This document shows, in pieces, positions 31,461 through 32,973 of a stretch of DNA of 32,973 nt. The position numbers and the translations under genes were made by a program. The DNA is from Sulfurimonas sp. Its GTDB lineage: Bacteria; Campylobacterota; Campylobacteria; Campylobacterales; Sulfurimonadaceae. The notes below the pieces were generated by a model, which worked only from the letters and a program-made list of their open reading frames with translations, was not told the origin of the DNA and did no database searches. Positions within the stretch are counted from its first letter, which is position 1, and each line of letters begins with the position of its first letter. The stretch is from positions 1-32,973 of the forward strand of contig JAMOQK010000060.1 in assembly GCA_027064045.1 (NCBI GenBank). Reading direction: 5' to 3'.

Positions 31461-31505
31461 GTGAAGTGATAGTGAAGTGACATTTTGTCATTTTGCTATC
31501 ACTTC
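31461..31505 (+). promoter_or_regulatory. Structured porin 5' leader with direct repeat
   Basis: Outer stem GAAGTGATAG (31463-31472) pairs with CTATCACTTC (31496-31505), perfect over 10 bp; inner stem TGACA/TGTCA at 31478-31482 and 31486-31490. GTGAAGTGA is also directly repeated at 31461-31469 and 31473-31481, 12 bases apart. It lies 43 bases before the porin start: a candidate regulator or antisense-RNA site, or an RNA-stabilising 5' hairpin. Function is not known. Confidence 0.4.
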
Positions 31506-31548
31506 CATAAGGGTGGTAAATTCAAACATAAAAAACAGGAGAATGAAA

Positions 31549-32862
31549 ATGAAAAAAACTTTAGTTTCTTTAGCGGCAGTAGCTGCTCTAACAACAGGTG
31601 CAATGGCGGCTGATAAAGGTATCGATATTGTAACAACTGGTCAAGCAGTGGTTTACTATGAAACACATGCGGATGACGGTGATGGTATGGGCGTACAAAA
31701 GCGTGATACTTCTCTTTTTGATAAAGATAGTTCAGCTGCAAATGTTGGTATTCAATTAAATTTGAGTGCTGATCTTAAAAACAATTTTACTTTTGGTTCT
31801 CAACTTACTTATTTAGGTACAGCTGGTCTTGAACATAATTTAGTAAGTGGAACAAGACAACATTCTAATGCATGGGGAACTGGTGTTAGTCATACTGATC
31901 TTAATGATGAAATAGCATTAACTAAGATTTTTATTGCTAAGAAAATTGCTAATACTACAATTAAAGTAGGTCGCCAAGAACTTCCTAAGTCACTTTCTCC
32001 TTTTGCTTTCTCAGAGGGTTGGAATGTATTTAAAAATACTTTTGAAGCTATTTTGGTTGTGAATACAGATATTCCAGATACTACTTTAGTTGGTGCTTAT
32101 GTTAGTGCAAGCAATGGTTCAATTGGTGATATAACTACATTTAATAATCTTGGTAATCTTGGTATTGCTGGTAGTGGTGGTGCTTATTTAGCAACTGTAC
32201 AAAACAAGTCTGTTCCAATGACTACAATTACTGCTTCTTATTATGATGTAGCTAAAGTTATTGGTGCTGGTGGTGTAGCTGGTGCAGATGGTGTCAATGT
32301 TATATGGGGTGATGTTGCTGTAGCTGGTAAAGATTTACCAATGGGTCTTAAACTTGGAGTTCAAGGTGGTACAATTACAACTGATACAAATGGTTGGGAT
32401 GATACAACTGCTTATGGTGTCAAAGTTGGTCTTAAACCAATTAACGCTCTTGCGTTATGTGTAGCATACACATCAGTTGATGGCGATGACAACAAAGCAA
32501 ATGTAACAATGTCAAATGTTGGTACAGGTGTTAAAACTCCACTGTATACTCAAATGATTCTTAATCAAAACGCTATTAAATTAGATTCAGATACATATAT
32601 GGTTAAAGGTGTTTATAATACTGGTGCTTATGGTAAAATCATTGCACAATATGCTGGTTCAACTGTTGGTAAATCTAGTATGATGGGTGCTGATAAAGAC
32701 TACAGTGAATTTGATTTAATTTATAAAGTTAAAGCTGCTGGTGTTAATTATTTAGTTGCTTATATGAATCGTAACATCGATAAAGGTGGTAACATGGGTC
32801 TAGTTACTGCTAATACTGAACAAGATGATAGAATTCGTATCGTAGCTCGTTATAAATTCTAG
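31549..32862 (+). CDS. Outer-membrane porin
   Basis: Beta-barrel outer-membrane protein, 437 residues from the ATG at 31549. That start is preferred over 31543 because AGGAG (31537-31541) is 7 bases away from it and only 1 base from the other. The signal peptide MKKTLVSLAAVAALTTGAMA is followed by a mature start ADKG. Alternating hydrophobic/polar strands, many Gly/Asn/Thr turns, and a terminal Phe (RIVARYKF) fit a C-terminal barrel-assembly signal. The strand pattern around LTKIFIAKKIANTTIKVGRQELP resembles OprD/Campylobacterota major porins; substrate is unknown. It has its own promoter and leader and a downstream hairpin. High expression is likely. Confidence 0.88.
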   Translation: MKKTLVSLAAVAALTTGAMAADKGIDIVTTGQAVVYYETHADDGDGMGVQKRDTSLFDKDSSAANVGIQLNLSADLKNNFTFGSQLTYLGTAGLEHNLVSGTRQHSNAWGTGVSHTDLNDEIALTKIFIAKKIANTTIKVGRQELPKSLSPFAFSEGWNVFKNTFEAILVVNTDIPDTTLVGAYVSASNGSIGDITTFNNLGNLGIAGSGGAYLATVQNKSVPMTTITASYYDVAKVIGAGGVAGADGVNVIWGDVAVAGKDLPMGLKLGVQGGTITTDTNGWDDTTAYGVKVGLKPINALALCVAYTSVDGDDNKANVTMSNVGTGVKTPLYTQMILNQNAIKLDSDTYMVKGVYNTGAYGKIIAQYAGSTVGKSSMMGADKDYSEFDLIYKVKAAGVNYLVAYMNRNIDKGGNMGLVTANTEQDDRIRIVARYKF

Positions 32863-32895
32863 TAGTTAATAAAACTACACTGTCGCTAAGACACT

Positions 32896-32919
32896 TTCCT
32901 CAAGCTTTGGCTTGGGGAA
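32896..32919 (+). terminator. Hairpin after the porin
   Basis: TTCCTCAAGC (32896-32905), TTTG loop, GCTTGGGGAA (32910-32919): a 10-bp stem with one G-T wobble, 33 bases after the porin stop. A T-rich stretch follows a little further on. The remaining bases to 32973 are AT-rich, with no gene seen. Confidence 0.7.
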
Positions 32920-32973
32920 TCTCTCTCTTTAAAATCATTTTTTTATTTTTTTATCTCAAGGTATGATATTTTT

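Overview
This is a low-GC (roughly one third G+C by eye) chromosomal segment from a Campylobacterota (Epsilonproteobacteria) member, most likely Sulfurimonas or a close relative. The pointers are separate rather than fused rpoB and rpoC, a four-subunit pyruvate:ferredoxin oxidoreductase in gamma-delta-alpha-beta order (as in Helicobacter/Sulfurimonas), a petABC bc1 complex with a membrane-anchored diheme cytochrome c, and a Campylobacterota-style outer-membrane porin. Genus assignment is inference; no 16S gene is present. I see no insertion sequence, prophage, CRISPR array, tRNA or rRNA. The region looks like core genome. No gene-free stretch exceeds 300 bases; the longest is about 250 bases upstream of the porin.

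Layout. 1-9344: the transcription/translation block, with the 3' part of rpoB, rpoC overlapping it by 8 bases, then rpsL, rpsG and fusA. 9345-11632: a secreted coiled-coil protein of unknown function, a possible short gene remnant, and gltX on the minus strand. 11752-15377: an AddA-type helicase-nuclease followed by rplM-rpsI. 15463-17621: an orphan peptide-type ABC substrate-binding protein translationally coupled to a HAD phosphatase. 17753-20912: porCDAB, giving pyruvate/acetyl-CoA interconversion with ferredoxin and, in autotrophic relatives, a reductive TCA cycle step. 21104-22707: luxS, a small unknown protein and a stand-alone MnmC-type tRNA methyltransferase. 22697-25098 (minus): ribE coupled to recQ. 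25215-27925: mnmG and a glycosyltransferase-B-like unknown. 27986-30706: petABC, the quinol:cytochrome c oxidoreductase. 30825-32862: an RDD membrane protein and a porin.

Most notable observation: an exact 8-mer, GGCATGTG / CACATGCC, occurs 14 times between 6007 and 24827, where chance predicts fewer than one. Twelve copies extend to GGCATGTGG and seven to GGCATGTGGG. They lie on both strands (6 and 8), in several reading registers inside genes, and as one perfect inverted pair forming the hairpin after rpoC. This is how DNA uptake sequences behave in Neisseria and Pasteurellaceae. A Chi-like or chromosome-maintenance motif is the main alternative. Copies concentrate in addA, recQ and neighbouring mid-expression genes and are absent from rpoBC, rpsL, rpsG, fusA, the por genes, mnmG and petABC.

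Other items worth a look are structured RNA leaders in the rpsL-rpsG spacer and ahead of the porin, a long two-tier hairpin between porB and luxS, and several conserved-looking proteins of unknown function.
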